Below, piece after piece: positions 43,540 through 53,721 of a stretch of 64,000 nucleotides of DNA (its first letter is position 1; every line of letters starts with the position of its first letter). The position numbers and the translations under genes are program-made. The notes under the pieces are model-generated. The model saw only the letters and a list, made by a program, of their open reading frames with translations. It ran no database searches and was not told the DNA's origin. The DNA lies in the NCBI RefSeq assembly GCF_023283945.1, contig NZ_JAKIKW010000022.1, positions 30,905 to 94,904 on the forward strand, given 5' to 3'. The DNA comes from Shewanella gelidimarina (GTDB taxonomy: Bacteria > Pseudomonadota > Gammaproteobacteria > Enterobacterales > Shewanellaceae).

Positions 43540-45185
43540 AATCTGTTTTTCACTAAGAAGCGCCATTCCCAGCTATTCACCTCTGCGCCAGTGGTAAACG
43601 GAACACTGAAATCAATATGGGCAACGTTGCCATAACTTGATTTAGACGAGTAGATCCTCGCACCAATCCCGACGCTTCCAATAACGCCAGGGATCTCGTT
43701 GTTGCCATCATTGCCCCCCGTTGCTTGACCCACATCGGTAAAGGCAGCCCAGCCCAGCTCTGCTAATTGATAGAGATTAATATTGGGGTAATTACGGACT
43801 TCAGCAGTAAATGCCCATTGATTGTCACCATATTGATAGTTGTTAGGGTAACCACGGATCCCGGTGTCATCGCCGAGTGCGAAGGGCCTATCAATATAAT
43901 TGTTTTGCGAAGTGCTGAGCCTGAGTTTGGAATAAGCGGTCCACTTAGGGGTGATATGGTAGAAGTACTCTGCGGCAACATTCACCTTGTAATAGTCTTT
44001 TTGAGTGGTGGCAAACACACCTTCACCATCCATTTCTAGCAGCAGTAAGTGATCTTTAGCTTGGAAGCCACGGCTAGACTGCCAATTGATGTGATAACCA
44101 ACAGGGGAGTCATCGTTGAGATCGCGGGTTTCAAAGCCTAACTTTACATAGTGTTGCCAACCCAAATTAAAGTCTTCGTTATAGTTAATGAGGTGGACGT
44201 TGTTAAGGACTTTAAAGTCATCTTGTAGATATTGATAGGCTACCCAAGGGTAGAGGAAATCACGATCTTGAGGCAGTTCTGATGCTGGATACTCCTCTAT
44301 ATTATCAAATTCATGCTTATCTTGAGTGAGCCCGGTTATGATGCGAGAAAGCTCATCACTGCTGCGATTTAATAGCCAGCCGTAACGGGCACTATTGTAG
44401 GTGACAGCATGCTCAAATTCATTAAACTCTTGGCCGTTTTGTTTCAGGGTATCGACTCGGAGATCATCTAAATACTCAGCCGAATACATATTGCTGCCAT
44501 CAAGTGTGTAGAAGGGTTTCTCAAAATATAGATGGGTTGCTTGGCCATCACTGTTATCGTAAAAGTCAGCCGCTATGGTGGCATGTTCGATAAAGTTGAG
44601 GGGGGCTTCAATCGCAAATTTGTAACCAGTACGATCGGCATTAGACTGGTACTTGAAACGAGTTCGGATCCCTAAACCGAGTAAATTGTCCTCTTTAATA
44701 CCGATAGAAAACTTACTCTCACCGCCGCTACGGCCGAGACTCACCGTGGGCAATAACGACCAATTATCCCACGTCTCAACCAGGATGTTTTCACCACCAT
44801 CATCGATGACATCAGCATCTGGTGCGGGCTGAGCAAATTGAATGTCAGCATCACGAATAAAGGGCTCTGCGCGTAATATGCGTTGCACTTCATCGAGGTC
44901 TTTTTGGCTTATACTTTCATTTTCTTTAAAGCTGAGCTTGTCGCGAATGACGTAGTCGCGAGTATTGATATGTAAGTAGTTGGCCCAGCGGTGAATAAAG
45001 AAAGTGTCGGGGTCGGACAGATCAAAGATGTCATTGCTTTTAACGACAATACTGTTGATGTGCTTCTTTTGTTCATAGTCTTGTGGTTTAACTTCTACTT
45101 TTTTCGTCGTTATCTCTTCAGCACCAACCGCACTGGTCAGTGCGTAAGTTAACAAAGCTAACGTCGAACAGCTAAATCGAGTCAT
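43536..45185 (-). CDS. Omp85/BamA-like outer-membrane protein
   Basis: 549 residues with a signal peptide (1-22), one POTRA-like segment (about 83-115, ENESISQKDLDEVQRILRAEPFIRDADIQF) and a 16-strand-type barrel. The hallmark RGY motif of the Omp85 L6 loop is present in GDDTGIRGYPNNY. The protein ends in LVKNRF. Fewer POTRA domains than BamA or TamA suggest a specialised translocation or lipid role, unknown. It overlaps the convergent regulator gene by 4 bp. Confidence 0.82.
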   Translation of the reverse strand: MTRFSCSTLALLTYALTSAVGAEEITTKKVEVKPQDYEQKKHINSIVVKSNDIFDLSDPDTFFIHRWANYLHINTRDYVIRDKLSFKENESISQKDLDEVQRILRAEPFIRDADIQFAQPAPDADVIDDGGENILVETWDNWSLLPTVSLGRSGGESKFSIGIKEDNLLGLGIRTRFKYQSNADRTGYKFAIEAPLNFIEHATIAADFYDNSDGQATHLYFEKPFYTLDGSNMYSAEYLDDLRVDTLKQNGQEFNEFEHAVTYNSARYGWLLNRSSDELSRIITGLTQDKHEFDNIEEYPASELPQDRDFLYPWVAYQYLQDDFKVLNNVHLINYNEDFNLGWQHYVKLGFETRDLNDDSPVGYHINWQSSRGFQAKDHLLLLEMDGEGVFATTQKDYYKVNVAAEYFYHITPKWTAYSKLRLSTSQNNYIDRPFALGDDTGIRGYPNNYQYGDNQWAFTAEVRNYPNINLYQLAELGWAAFTDVGQATGGNDGNNEIPGVIGSVGIGARIYSSKSSYGNVAHIDFSVPFTTGAEVNSWEWRFLVKNRF

Positions 45186-45366
45186 AGGCTGGGGGAGTCC
45201 TAATGAGATAACAATAATTACAAATAGGTTACATAGCTATAACACATGGAACAGTTAGGTTAGTCAAGCATAAGATGATGATCATACTTGAGGATAATTG
45301 AATGTAGTGCGGAGGGGGCGAGCGCACTGAGGCGCCCGCATGTGTCAATTTGTCACTAGGATACTG

Positions 45367-46587
45367 CTATAACGTACGACGTGGAGGTACAGCCACATTA
45401 GCAAAGATAAGCCCTGCCACAATGGACATGAATATAAGGAATATCTGTGTGCCAAGGTGCGACTGGTTGAACATCGTCTCACCTAAAATTAGGGTATTCA
45501 ACCCGATATAGGTTTTGCTGCCGGGTACCAAGATGACGATGCCTTGTAATAGCGCAATAGTCGCTGGTGCTTTCATCCAACGGGCATAGAGGTTTGAATA
45601 TACACCTACCGCTAATGCACCAAAGAAAATACCAATAGAATCGCCAAAGTAAATGCTGGCGAGCATGGCAGAGAAAAAGGCGACAATCCCCGCAAGAACA
45701 CCCCAAGGAGAGTCTTTCATGCGCGCTTTAAAGATAATGACGAGTGCCATAGATAGAATCGGTACTGCAGACCAAACGGCCCATTTAGGCAGTGATTCTG
45801 GCGGTATATAGGTGGTTTCACCAAACAGTGCTTTACCTATTGTTAAGCCAAGGATCACTCCGAAATAGAGCTTAAACAGCAGCATGAATGCATCCATCAC
45901 CCTTGCTGTACCTGAGATGAGATCTCGTGCGGCTAACTCCGCTAACCCCAGTGTTAATGCTAAGCCCGGAATAAAGATGATGATGCCGGAGAGTATGACC
46001 ACCGGAATGTTCATACTGGGATCAAACTTGGCAATACCGCATGCGGCAACCGCGCATAAAATAGCCGCTAGGGGTTCCAGCATCTCAGCCATGCGCTTAG
46101 AGCGTTCGGCGCGGTAGACCAAGCCATAAACCATAAGGCCTAATATACCTGACCAAAAAACATCGTTCCAACTGGTGCCCATTAACATGGCAAAGGCGCC
46201 CGCTGAGCTACCAAAAGCCAATAATGTTAAGGCGGTGCCGTAAGGGTTAGGCTTATTGGATATCTCTTCTAAGCGCTCAAGTGATTCGGTTAGCGTGCGT
46301 TTGCCAGACATTAGCTCTTCAACGAGTTCGTCGGTTCGCGCTAATGAGCCTAAATCGAGTTCACCAGGGTTAACTCGTGCCACGTGATTGTATTCTTGAT
46401 CTTCATCGTGTTGCAGTACGAAGGTCATGGCGGTGGGTGAAACCAAGAAATAACCTTCTATGCCGAGCAGCTTTGACACTGCTTGCAGGTGTGCTTCAAG
46501 CCGATAGGCTGGCGTGCCAAATTTATGCAGTGCTTTACCGAGTCGAATGATAAAACGTCGCTTCTCTAGAAACTCTTGATTGTTCAC
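45367..46587 (-). CDS. ThrE-type threonine/serine exporter
   Basis: 406 residues, GTG start at 46587. The N-terminal soluble part (LGKALHKFGTPAYRLEAHLQAVSKLLGI) and about ten membrane helices in two groups match the ThrE family, with both halves (DUF1212 and the second ThrE domain) fused in one chain. In Corynebacterium ThrE exports threonine and serine. No strong ribosome site is seen. It is a single gene. Confidence 0.88.
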   Translation of the reverse strand: MNNQEFLEKRRFIIRLGKALHKFGTPAYRLEAHLQAVSKLLGIEGYFLVSPTAMTFVLQHDEDQEYNHVARVNPGELDLGSLARTDELVEELMSGKRTLTESLERLEEISNKPNPYGTALTLLAFGSSAGAFAMLMGTSWNDVFWSGILGLMVYGLVYRAERSKRMAEMLEPLAAILCAVAACGIAKFDPSMNIPVVILSGIIIFIPGLALTLGLAELAARDLISGTARVMDAFMLLFKLYFGVILGLTIGKALFGETTYIPPESLPKWAVWSAVPILSMALVIIFKARMKDSPWGVLAGIVAFFSAMLASIYFGDSIGIFFGALAVGVYSNLYARWMKAPATIALLQGIVILVPGSKTYIGLNTLILGETMFNQSHLGTQIFLIFMSIVAGLIFANVAVPPRRTL

Positions 46588-46806
46588 AATGGCTGTTCGC
46601 TATATATCTTGGTTGTAAGGCTTAATTCTTATCAATAAACACTGACTTATTGAGCTTATTTACCGCTGCAATGTATCACTGTTTATTGGCTGATTATTGA
46701 CGAGCGCATCTTACCTGATTTGCTCTAAAAAGGTTGCGATTTATTTACTTAATGTTCGTAAATTGTAATGCTGTGTCGTTAATCACAATAACAAATAGGA
46801 TGTTCC

Positions 46807-47205
46807 ATGCCACTTGCGATATCAGGTCTGTATATTAGCCTTACTGCATTACTCGTTATAGCGTTAGCCTATCGAGTCATAAAAATAAGAAAAACACATA
46901 AAATTGGCATTGGTACTGCCGGTAATGAGCCACTGAGTCTTGCTTGTCGAGTGCATGAAAATCTACTCGAAAACGCACCGATAGCGATGTTGTTATTTGT
47001 GGTTGCTGAAAGTAACGGTACTAGCGCCGCGGTATTGCATATTTTTGGTACGCTTTGGATTGTGTCACGCTTGATGCATGCCATCGGTTTAACACAAGGC
47101 AAAGGGGGTTATCACTTTGGCCGCTTCTGGGGAGTATTGATGACATGGGCAGTGATTGTGGGCTTAGTCGGGGTGAATATTGTAGCGTTTGCGAGCAGCT
47201 TATAG
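46807..47205 (+). CDS. MAPEG family membrane protein
   Basis: 132 residues, four hydrophobic helices. The motif CRVHENLLENAPIAMLL is the glutathione-binding helix of the MAPEG superfamily (microsomal glutathione transferase and related). TAGGAT precedes the ATG. The role in bacteria is not well defined; detoxification by glutathione conjugation is likely. Confidence 0.88.
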   Translation: MPLAISGLYISLTALLVIALAYRVIKIRKTHKIGIGTAGNEPLSLACRVHENLLENAPIAMLLFVVAESNGTSAAVLHIFGTLWIVSRLMHAIGLTQGKGGYHFGRFWGVLMTWAVIVGLVGVNIVAFASSL

Positions 47206-47271
47206 TTATCTAAAACAATATCTACTAGAGTTAGATACAGGTTCTTTAGGCGATGACAAGCCCCGTCCAGC

Positions 47272-47550
47272 AATACCCACAGCCAATTAAGGGTTATGCC
47301 CAAGCCACTTGAAAGTGCAGATTTCAGTGGGAATTTAATCGGCTTTAGGCGAGGAGTAGATTGTAGTTAATGGTTATTCCCTTAATAAAATCTATAACAA
47401 AGTATAAAGCCGATTAAAACCCATCGTAGAAGGCTTTTTGCAAGCTCACTTCGTTGTTGTGCCAGTTTGAAAGGGAATCACCATTCCTACACTGGCACGC
47501 CTAAATTTGAACATGCAAACACCCGCTGGCTAATACCCACAGCCAATTAA
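47272..47550. repeat. Dispersed-repeat-like element with flanking direct repeats
   Basis: AATACCCACAGCCAATTAA occurs at both ends (47272-47290, 47532-47550). Inside are an inverted repeat, TTTAATCGGCTTTA and TAAAGCCGATTAAA (47334-47347, 47405-47418), and a nested hairpin GCCAGT...GGAAT/ATTCC...ACTGGC (47461-47496). No protein is encoded. The layout fits a MITE-like or REP-like intergenic element; from memory such sequences recur in Shewanella genomes, which I could not check. Confidence 0.62.
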
Positions 47551-47568
47551 AGGACATATAGACTATAC

Positions 47569-47600
47569 TAAAAAAAGCATTATTCTGATGCTTTTTTAGT
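47569..47600. terminator. Hairpin terminator before the YgiQ gene
   Basis: CTAAAAAAAGCAT pairs with ATGCTTTTTTAG around TATTCTG, with A and T tracts on the two sides. Confidence 0.75.
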
Positions 47601-47706
47601 CACACCTATGGTGCGGAGCCTGTTATACTCCGCGTCCCCGTTGTGAGAGCAAGTTGGGGCGCGAAACCCGCGTAATCTTTAGTATCTCTGTCAGGCTGTT
47701 AATTCC

Positions 47707-50001
47707 ATGCAAGTAGAATCCACATTATTTACTCATCCTAAATTCCGCACCGAACTTACCCGTCCGGCGCCATTTTTGCCTATGTCTCGCAAAGAGATGG
47801 ACAAGCTCGGCTGGGATAGCTGCGATATTATTATTGTTACCGGTGACGCTTATGTGGATCACCCAAGCTTTGGTATGGCGGTGATTGGCAGAATGCTCGA
47901 AGCCCAAGGCTTTAGAGTCGGGATCATCTCGCAGCCAGATTGGTCTAACAAAAATGAATTCATGAAGTTAGGTAAACCTAATCTCTATTTTGGCATTACT
48001 GCGGGCAACATGGATTCGATGATCAACCGTTACACCGCTGAGCGTCGCATGCGTCATGACGATGCCTACACCGCGGGTAACCTTGGTGGTAAACGTCCTG
48101 ATCGCGCCGTGACTGTGTATGCCCAGCGTTGTAAAGAAGCCTTTAAGCAAGTTCCTGTCGTGATTGGTGGTATTGAGGCGAGTCTACGCCGAATAGCGCA
48201 TTACGATTACTGGTCAGACAAAGTGCGTCGCAGTGTCATCTTAGATGCCAAAGCTGACATCTTAGTTTACGGCAATGCCGAACGCCCGCTGGTGGAGCTG
48301 TCGCACCGTTTAGCCAGTGGCGAGCCTATCGGCCAGCTACATGATATCCGCGGTACGACCGTGATCCGTAAAGAGCCGCTGCCTGAGTGGAAGGGCATGG
48401 ATTCGCGTAAGCTCGATCAGCTACATAAAATTGAACCGATCCCGAATCCTTATGGCGCTGATGACGTGGGTTGCAAAAACCTCTCAGGCCCAACGGATGA
48501 GAAGATATTTGATAACGACGCCCCTAAAGCCATTAGTGTGCAGCCAGCGAGGCCTAAACCGTGGGAAAAGACCTACGTGTTACTGCCTAGTTATGAAAAG
48601 GTCTCAGAAGACAAATTTTTATATGCGCATGCGTCGCGTATTTTGCATCAAGAGCAAAACCCAGGTTGTGCTCGAGCGTTGTTTCAGAAACATGCCGAGC
48701 GTGCTATTTGGGTCAATCCTCCTGCATGGCCACTGAATACTGACGAGATGGATGGCGTATTCGATTTAGCCTATAAACGTGTACCGCATCCATCGTATGG
48801 CAAAGATATTATTCCAGCCTACGACATGATTAAGACCTCAATCAATATCATGCGCGGTTGCTTTGGTGGTTGTTCTTTCTGCTCTATTACCGAGCACGAA
48901 GGCCGAATTATCCAAAGTCGTTCACAAGAGTCTATTGTGAAAGAGATAAAAGATATTCAACAGAAAGTGCCTGGCTTTACTGGGGTAATTTCCGATCTTG
49001 GTGGCCCAACGGCTAACATGTATCGCCTAGGCTGCTCTAGCGTAAAAGCTGAGAGTACTTGCCGCCGTCTATCCTGTGTATTCCCCGCCATTTGCGGCCA
49101 TTTAGATACTGACCATCAAGCCACCATCGATCTGTACCGCGCTGCGCGTGATGTGCCCGGGATTAAAAAAGTATTGATCGCCTCGGGCGTACGCTATGAC
49201 CTCGCAAGTGAAGATCCTCGCTACGTTAAAGAGCTCGCAACCCATCACGTGGGTGGCTATCTTAAGATTGCGCCAGAGCATACTGAAGATGGACCGCTAA
49301 ACAAGATGATGAAGCCCGGCATGGGCAGTTATGATAAATTTAAAGAGCTTTTTGATAAGTATTCGAAAGAGGCGGGTAAGAAACAGTACCTGATCCCATA
49401 CTTCATCTCGGCGCATCCAGGCACGACCAACGAAGACATGGTTAACTTGGCATTGTGGCTAAAAGGTGAAAAATTCAAACTGGATCAAGTGCAAAACTTC
49501 TATCCATCGCCGATGGCCAATGCCACCACGATTTACCATACTGGACTGAACTCGCTAAAGAATGTGAAGCATACGAGTGAAGAGGTGACGGTACCGAAAA
49601 AAGGTCGTCAACGTAAACTGCACAAAGCCTTGCTGCGTTACCATGATCCTTTAGGCTGGCCGATGATCCGTGAAGCTTTGATTGCCATGGGTAAAGAGAA
49701 GCTCATTGGCAACAGCCCTTCCTGTTTAGTGCCAGCCGAATCGCGTCAAGAACGGGACGCGCTGCGCAGTAAAAAGAAACTCGTGACCAAAGATGATGGA
49801 AAAGGTCAGAAAGCCTTTACGCGTTTTTCTGCCGATCAGTTTGATGATCGTAAGCAAGGTGAAGCTAAGAAAGCTGGCGCTAGTGCTGATAATTCTAACA
49901 AGGCAGGGCAAGCTAAAGCAGGCCAGTCCAAAGCCAAACCTGGCGGTCAACGTCCGGTTAAGAAAAATGCTTGGGGCACCACGCCAAAGCATCAAAGGTA
50001 A
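47707..50001 (+). CDS. ygiQ: YgiQ family radical SAM protein
   Basis: 764 residues. The N-terminal cobalamin-binding-like region (CDIIIVTGDAYVDHPSFGMAVIGRMLE) is followed by the radical SAM core with the CxxxCxxC cluster in MRGCFGGCSFCSI (residues about 384-397). The C-terminal tail is basic and Gly/Ala/Lys-rich. The length is that of the UPF0313/YgiQ family, whose reaction is unknown. The ATG has only a weak ribosome site. Confidence 0.95.
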   Translation: MQVESTLFTHPKFRTELTRPAPFLPMSRKEMDKLGWDSCDIIIVTGDAYVDHPSFGMAVIGRMLEAQGFRVGIISQPDWSNKNEFMKLGKPNLYFGITAGNMDSMINRYTAERRMRHDDAYTAGNLGGKRPDRAVTVYAQRCKEAFKQVPVVIGGIEASLRRIAHYDYWSDKVRRSVILDAKADILVYGNAERPLVELSHRLASGEPIGQLHDIRGTTVIRKEPLPEWKGMDSRKLDQLHKIEPIPNPYGADDVGCKNLSGPTDEKIFDNDAPKAISVQPARPKPWEKTYVLLPSYEKVSEDKFLYAHASRILHQEQNPGCARALFQKHAERAIWVNPPAWPLNTDEMDGVFDLAYKRVPHPSYGKDIIPAYDMIKTSINIMRGCFGGCSFCSITEHEGRIIQSRSQESIVKEIKDIQQKVPGFTGVISDLGGPTANMYRLGCSSVKAESTCRRLSCVFPAICGHLDTDHQATIDLYRAARDVPGIKKVLIASGVRYDLASEDPRYVKELATHHVGGYLKIAPEHTEDGPLNKMMKPGMGSYDKFKELFDKYSKEAGKKQYLIPYFISAHPGTTNEDMVNLALWLKGEKFKLDQVQNFYPSPMANATTIYHTGLNSLKNVKHTSEEVTVPKKGRQRKLHKALLRYHDPLGWPMIREALIAMGKEKLIGNSPSCLVPAESRQERDALRSKKKLVTKDDGKGQKAFTRFSADQFDDRKQGEAKKAGASADNSNKAGQAKAGQSKAKPGGQRPVKKNAWGTTPKHQR

Positions 50002-50041
50002 TGATTGCGCGCTTTCACAGCGCTATCTAAATCATAAAAAT

Positions 50042-50070
50042 AAGGGAATATCATTGGATATTCCCTTTTT
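50042..50070 (+). terminator. Terminator after ygiQ
   Basis: AAGGGAATATC and GATATTCCCTTTTT around ATTG. Confidence 0.9.
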
Positions 50071-50083
50071 ATTGGAGTGAACA

Positions 50084-50428
50084 ATGGCTGACCATCCAGA
50101 TGACATCACCACTGATTATAGTGACGAAAGCTTTTGGCAAAAAGTGAAACAGTTTGCTCAAAAAGCGGGCCTAGAGGTGATAGATAAGGCGTTATGCCTT
50201 TATTATGCCGCGCAGCGTCCAGATACCCCTCGATGGGCTAAAACCATTATTTTTGGTGCACTGGCTTACTTTATTGCCCCCATTGATGCGATACCCGATC
50301 TAACCCCCGTGGTGGGCTTTTCAGATGATTTAGGTGCGCTTGCAGCAGCTTTGGCTATGGTGTCTATGTATGTCGATGACAAGGTCAAAACCCAAGCGGC
50401 AGAAAAATCAGCCGCTTGGTTTGATTAA
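50084..50428 (+). CDS. YkvA family (DUF1232) small protein
   Basis: 114 residues. The DUF1232 core is ALAYFIAPIDAIPDLTPVVGFSDDLGALAAAL, a short hydrophobic hairpin. GGAG precedes the ATG. The family function is unknown; membrane association is likely. Confidence 0.87.
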   Translation: MADHPDDITTDYSDESFWQKVKQFAQKAGLEVIDKALCLYYAAQRPDTPRWAKTIIFGALAYFIAPIDAIPDLTPVVGFSDDLGALAAALAMVSMYVDDKVKTQAAEKSAAWFD

Positions 50429-50666
50429 GATTGATCCATTAACAGAACCAATGAAGTGGTGAATGACGAGTAGATCCAGATACTTATGATCTATAGTCTC
50501 CATAATCACAGTGTTGCGTGATCTTACTGCTACGACTCATTAATAATCTTATCCGGCGATGGTCGTTGCTGGTGTGCCTGCTGCAACGCGGTCCCGTACC
50601 TGACGTGATTTATCACTGTTAAACATCGCTAGCAAAGCCGCTGTCTCCAGCGGCATTGTTTGGCCA

Positions 50667-52568
50667 TTATTTAAGTTTGAATTGACTCACTATTAGCTCG
50701 AGTTGATGGTTGGCTGTGGCGAGGTTGACGGTTTCATTACTGGTGGTCTCGCCGTTCATGGCCAGCTCACTTGCCATTTCGCAAATGGCAGACATGTTGC
50801 GGGTAATTTCACTCGATACCGAGCTTTGCTCCTCTGCGGCGGTGGCTATCTGGGTATTAAGATCATTAATTTGATTGACTGAGTCACCAATGGCATCAAG
50901 ATCGCTGGCCACGATTTCGGTGGTTTCAGCTGTTTTTATACAGGTATTCTTGGTGGCATCCATTGAGGACATTGCCGCATTAGACGCTTCTCTAAGTTTA
51001 TTGAGGGTCGATTCTATTTCTGCAGTGCTTGATTGAGTTCTGGCGGCTAACGCTCTGACTTCATCAGCAACAACCGCAAACCCGCGTCCTTGTTCGCCCG
51101 CACGAGCCGCTTCTATGGCGGCATTAAGTGCTAATAGATTAGTTTGGTCGGCAATTTCACCGATCACCTTTAGTACCTGAGTGATGTTTATGGTGTCTTT
51201 ATCTATTTGCTCAATATTGGTTGAGGTGTTTTGGACTTCTTGCACAAGCTGAGCCACGGTGCTGGTTGCCTTGGCGACAACCGCTTTTGACTCCATGGTT
51301 TGATTCTTGGTGACTTGGGTGAAAGAGGCGGTTTCGGCGCCGTTTCTCGCAACATCGTTGGCGGTAGCACTCATCTCTTCAACGGCGGCGACGATCTGCT
51401 CGGTCTCAGTGGTGTGCGCGCTTAAAATGGAGCGATTGGCGTCAGTTTCTGATTTTAAGCGTTCAACACTGCTGGCGATATGGGTTGATGATTGCAGTAC
51501 CTCTAACATCATCGATTGCAGGCTTTCGATGAACAGGTTAATGCCTTTTGAGATCTGGCCTAAATCATCTTCATTTTTAACCTCTAAGCGTCGAGTCAAA
51601 TCCCCATTACCCATAGACAGTTCGGTGACCATCTCTTTGAGGGACAGAATGGGCTTATAAAGTACAAACAACACGCCGAGTAACACACTGATCGCCAGCG
51701 CTAGCATAATAGCGGAAGATAACATGGCGCGATAAAGCGCACTGTCGACAGCGGCATAGGCCACGGATTTATCTAGGCCGACAAACAAGTACCATTTTTT
51801 GCCATTAACTAAATTAATGGCTTTTGAAACCGCGAGCTTATCGATGCCATCTAGGGTGTATTCCTGCATGGTTTCATCATTTGACAATAATGTCTGCTGT
51901 ACTTGCGCTAAGCCAAAGTCAGAAAAGCGGGTTCCTGTGACCAGAGTCTGAGATTCTGATGCCAGTACTTTGCCTGTTTGGTCGGTAATTAGGGTGACTG
52001 CGCCCGGATAGTTAACGGCTTTGACGGTATCACTCAGGTAAGTGAGTTCTATGTCTCCAAGTACCACGCCATCCCCGAGGTTTTTTAAAATAGAAATTAC
52101 ATCATGGCCGGTGCCGTCATCGACATAAATATCGGTGATATCGAGATTGTTAGAAGACTTGCCTTGTTGATACCAAGGGCGAGTGCGCGGATCATATTTT
52201 TCAGGTATCGCTTTGCCATTGACCCACTTGCTACTGGTCTCGGTTGAATAGGCGCTGCCATCGTCAAAACCAAAGTAGATCCGTGCAACACCGCCGACAT
52301 CCGTTGATAATCTTGCCGCATTAACATAGTTATCGCGATAACTGCCAGTGTGATAATGCTTGGCTAAGGAATCGATGGCATCGGCTTTTTCTTTAAACCA
52401 GCTTTCAATATTAGCTGACTCATATTTAACGACATTGGTCAGTTTTTCATTGGTACTGGCAATGGTGCTTTGTTTGAGCTCTATGTAGGACAACCAGTTT
52501 GAGATCACAAGACAAAGTGTGACTAAAGTCACCATTGACGCGATGAGCGATTTTCTAAATCCTAGCAA
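50667..52568 (-). CDS. Methyl-accepting chemotaxis protein with dCache sensor
   Basis: 633 residues from TTG 52568, which has GGAG 8 bases upstream. The frame stays open to 52622, but those extra codons lie inside the terminator of the porin gene and are unlikely to be translated. One membrane helix (about 8-30), a periplasmic dCache domain (about 40-270), a second helix, a HAMP domain, and a signalling domain with the conserved hairpin EIADQTNLLALNAAIEAARA and GRGFAVVADEVRALA. It lies beside anaerobic reductase genes, so sensing of an electron acceptor is possible. Confidence 0.9.
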   Translation of the reverse strand: MLGFRKSLIASMVTLVTLCLVISNWLSYIELKQSTIASTNEKLTNVVKYESANIESWFKEKADAIDSLAKHYHTGSYRDNYVNAARLSTDVGGVARIYFGFDDGSAYSTETSSKWVNGKAIPEKYDPRTRPWYQQGKSSNNLDITDIYVDDGTGHDVISILKNLGDGVVLGDIELTYLSDTVKAVNYPGAVTLITDQTGKVLASESQTLVTGTRFSDFGLAQVQQTLLSNDETMQEYTLDGIDKLAVSKAINLVNGKKWYLFVGLDKSVAYAAVDSALYRAMLSSAIMLALAISVLLGVLFVLYKPILSLKEMVTELSMGNGDLTRRLEVKNEDDLGQISKGINLFIESLQSMMLEVLQSSTHIASSVERLKSETDANRSILSAHTTETEQIVAAVEEMSATANDVARNGAETASFTQVTKNQTMESKAVVAKATSTVAQLVQEVQNTSTNIEQIDKDTINITQVLKVIGEIADQTNLLALNAAIEAARAGEQGRGFAVVADEVRALAARTQSSTAEIESTLNKLREASNAAMSSMDATKNTCIKTAETTEIVASDLDAIGDSVNQINDLNTQIATAAEEQSSVSSEITRNMSAICEMASELAMNGETTSNETVNLATANHQLELIVSQFKLK

Positions 52569-52596
52569 TTTTTTATCTCCACGATATGACGCGAAT

Positions 52597-52622
52597 AAAA
52601 AGAGGCCGGGGGACGGCCTCAT
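52597..52622 (-). terminator. Terminator of the porin gene
   Basis: On the minus strand GAGGCCGTC and the matching CCGGCCTC are followed by TTTTTATT. It lies 40 bp after the porin stop and overlaps the open frame upstream of the chemoreceptor start. Confidence 0.85.
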
Positions 52623-52662
52623 TAGGTGGGAGCTTACAGACGTGCGACTACGCTAAACTAAA

Positions 52663-53721
52663 TTAGCCTTGCCAAGTCAGGTTGAAGTCGTATCTAAAGC
52701 CGATGGTCACGGCTTGGTCGTCTTCGCGGTTGTCATAGCTTTTATCGAGGTATTCTAAGTGGACGCGCACGTTAGCGAGTGGATTCCATTCCAGCGTGGT
52801 ATTAAAGCCGTCATAGTCGGCTGAGGTGGTGTCATTAATACCGTCTTTAAATTGGAAATAACCAAGTTTAACTTTGTAATCATCGCTAATAGGATAGGCA
52901 AATGCGGTGTCTAAGGTGCTGCCACTGCGATCTTTATTCATGCTGCCAGCATTATAGTTATACTGCTTATCTTGGTAACTAACAGCCATATACATGTCGT
53001 TACTGAAGGTATAAGCCACTACGCCACCGACGGTTTTGTCATCACCCTCTACGCCACTAGTATCGGCAGTATTTTGGGCGACATAACCTAAACCTATGTG
53101 CAGTTGATTAAGATCGTAACCCACACCCACGTTGATCATGTCGGTTGCATCTTCACCACTATCACCATCAAACTGTGCACCTGCCATCCAGGTGAAGTCG
53201 CCAGTGACGAGTTGGTAAGTGACAAAGTTATCGACAAAGAATGGGCTTTCATGGTCATACGCGTAAGGGCTGTTACCGTGGTTAAAGATATCCACATACT
53301 CAGCAACTAGGGTGTATTGCGCAGGTCGCTGCTTACCAATACCGACTTGGCCGTAAGGTGAAGCAATAGCGGCATAAGCCTGACGTGCTTTACCAAAATT
53401 ACCAGAGTTGGCGATATCAACGCTCCATTCGCCTTGAGCAATCGCAGTCCAGCCATCAGCAAATTCAGTGCTGGCTTTAATCCCGATACGAGACAGTGCA
53501 TCACGCACATCCCAAGTTTTATCTTGGCCGTCATCTAAGTAACTTAATGTCGGACGAATCGAGCCATAAAGACTGACTTGGCTATTTTCAAATTGTGAAG
53601 GAGCCGCATTTTTTTCTAGCTGGGCGATACGGGCTTCAAGCGAGGCCGTATCTTCTGCAGCGTAAGCGTTTACACAGCATAAACTAACCGCAATCGCGAC
53701 GAGTGACTTAAGTGTTTTCAT
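52663..53721 (-). CDS. General-type outer-membrane porin
   Basis: 352 residues with a signal peptide (1-21), a short coiled-coil segment (ASLEARIAQLEKNAA) and a barrel that starts QVSLYGSIRPTLSYLDD, as in Gram-negative porins of the OmpC/PhoE-like group. The last strand is FRYDFNLTWQG, so the final residue is Gly and not the usual aromatic. It is transcribed alone, between the chemoreceptor and the molybdenum-enzyme operon. Substrate unknown. Confidence 0.87.
   Translation of the reverse strand: MKTLKSLVAIAVSLCCVNAYAAEDTASLEARIAQLEKNAAPSQFENSQVSLYGSIRPTLSYLDDGQDKTWDVRDALSRIGIKASTEFADGWTAIAQGEWSVDIANSGNFGKARQAYAAIASPYGQVGIGKQRPAQYTLVAEYVDIFNHGNSPYAYDHESPFFVDNFVTYQLVTGDFTWMAGAQFDGDSGEDATDMINVGVGYDLNQLHIGLGYVAQNTADTSGVEGDDKTVGGVVAYTFSNDMYMAVSYQDKQYNYNAGSMNKDRSGSTLDTAFAYPISDDYKVKLGYFQFKDGINDTTSADYDGFNTTLEWNPLANVRVHLEYLDKSYDNREDDQAVTIGFRYDFNLTWQG

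Larger units (their letters stand above)
47206..47706. other. Gene-free stretch carrying a repeat element and a terminator
   Basis: 500 bp between the MAPEG and YgiQ genes. It is mostly filled by the repeat element at 47272-47550 and the hairpin at 47569-47600. A likely promoter for the YgiQ gene follows near 47620-47650 (TGTTATACTCC). Confidence 0.6.

Noticed and set aside
52569..52622. Extension of the chemoreceptor N-terminus by 18 codons
   Set aside because: The extra codons fall in the terminator hairpin of the upstream porin gene; a TTG with a good ribosome site lies just inside.
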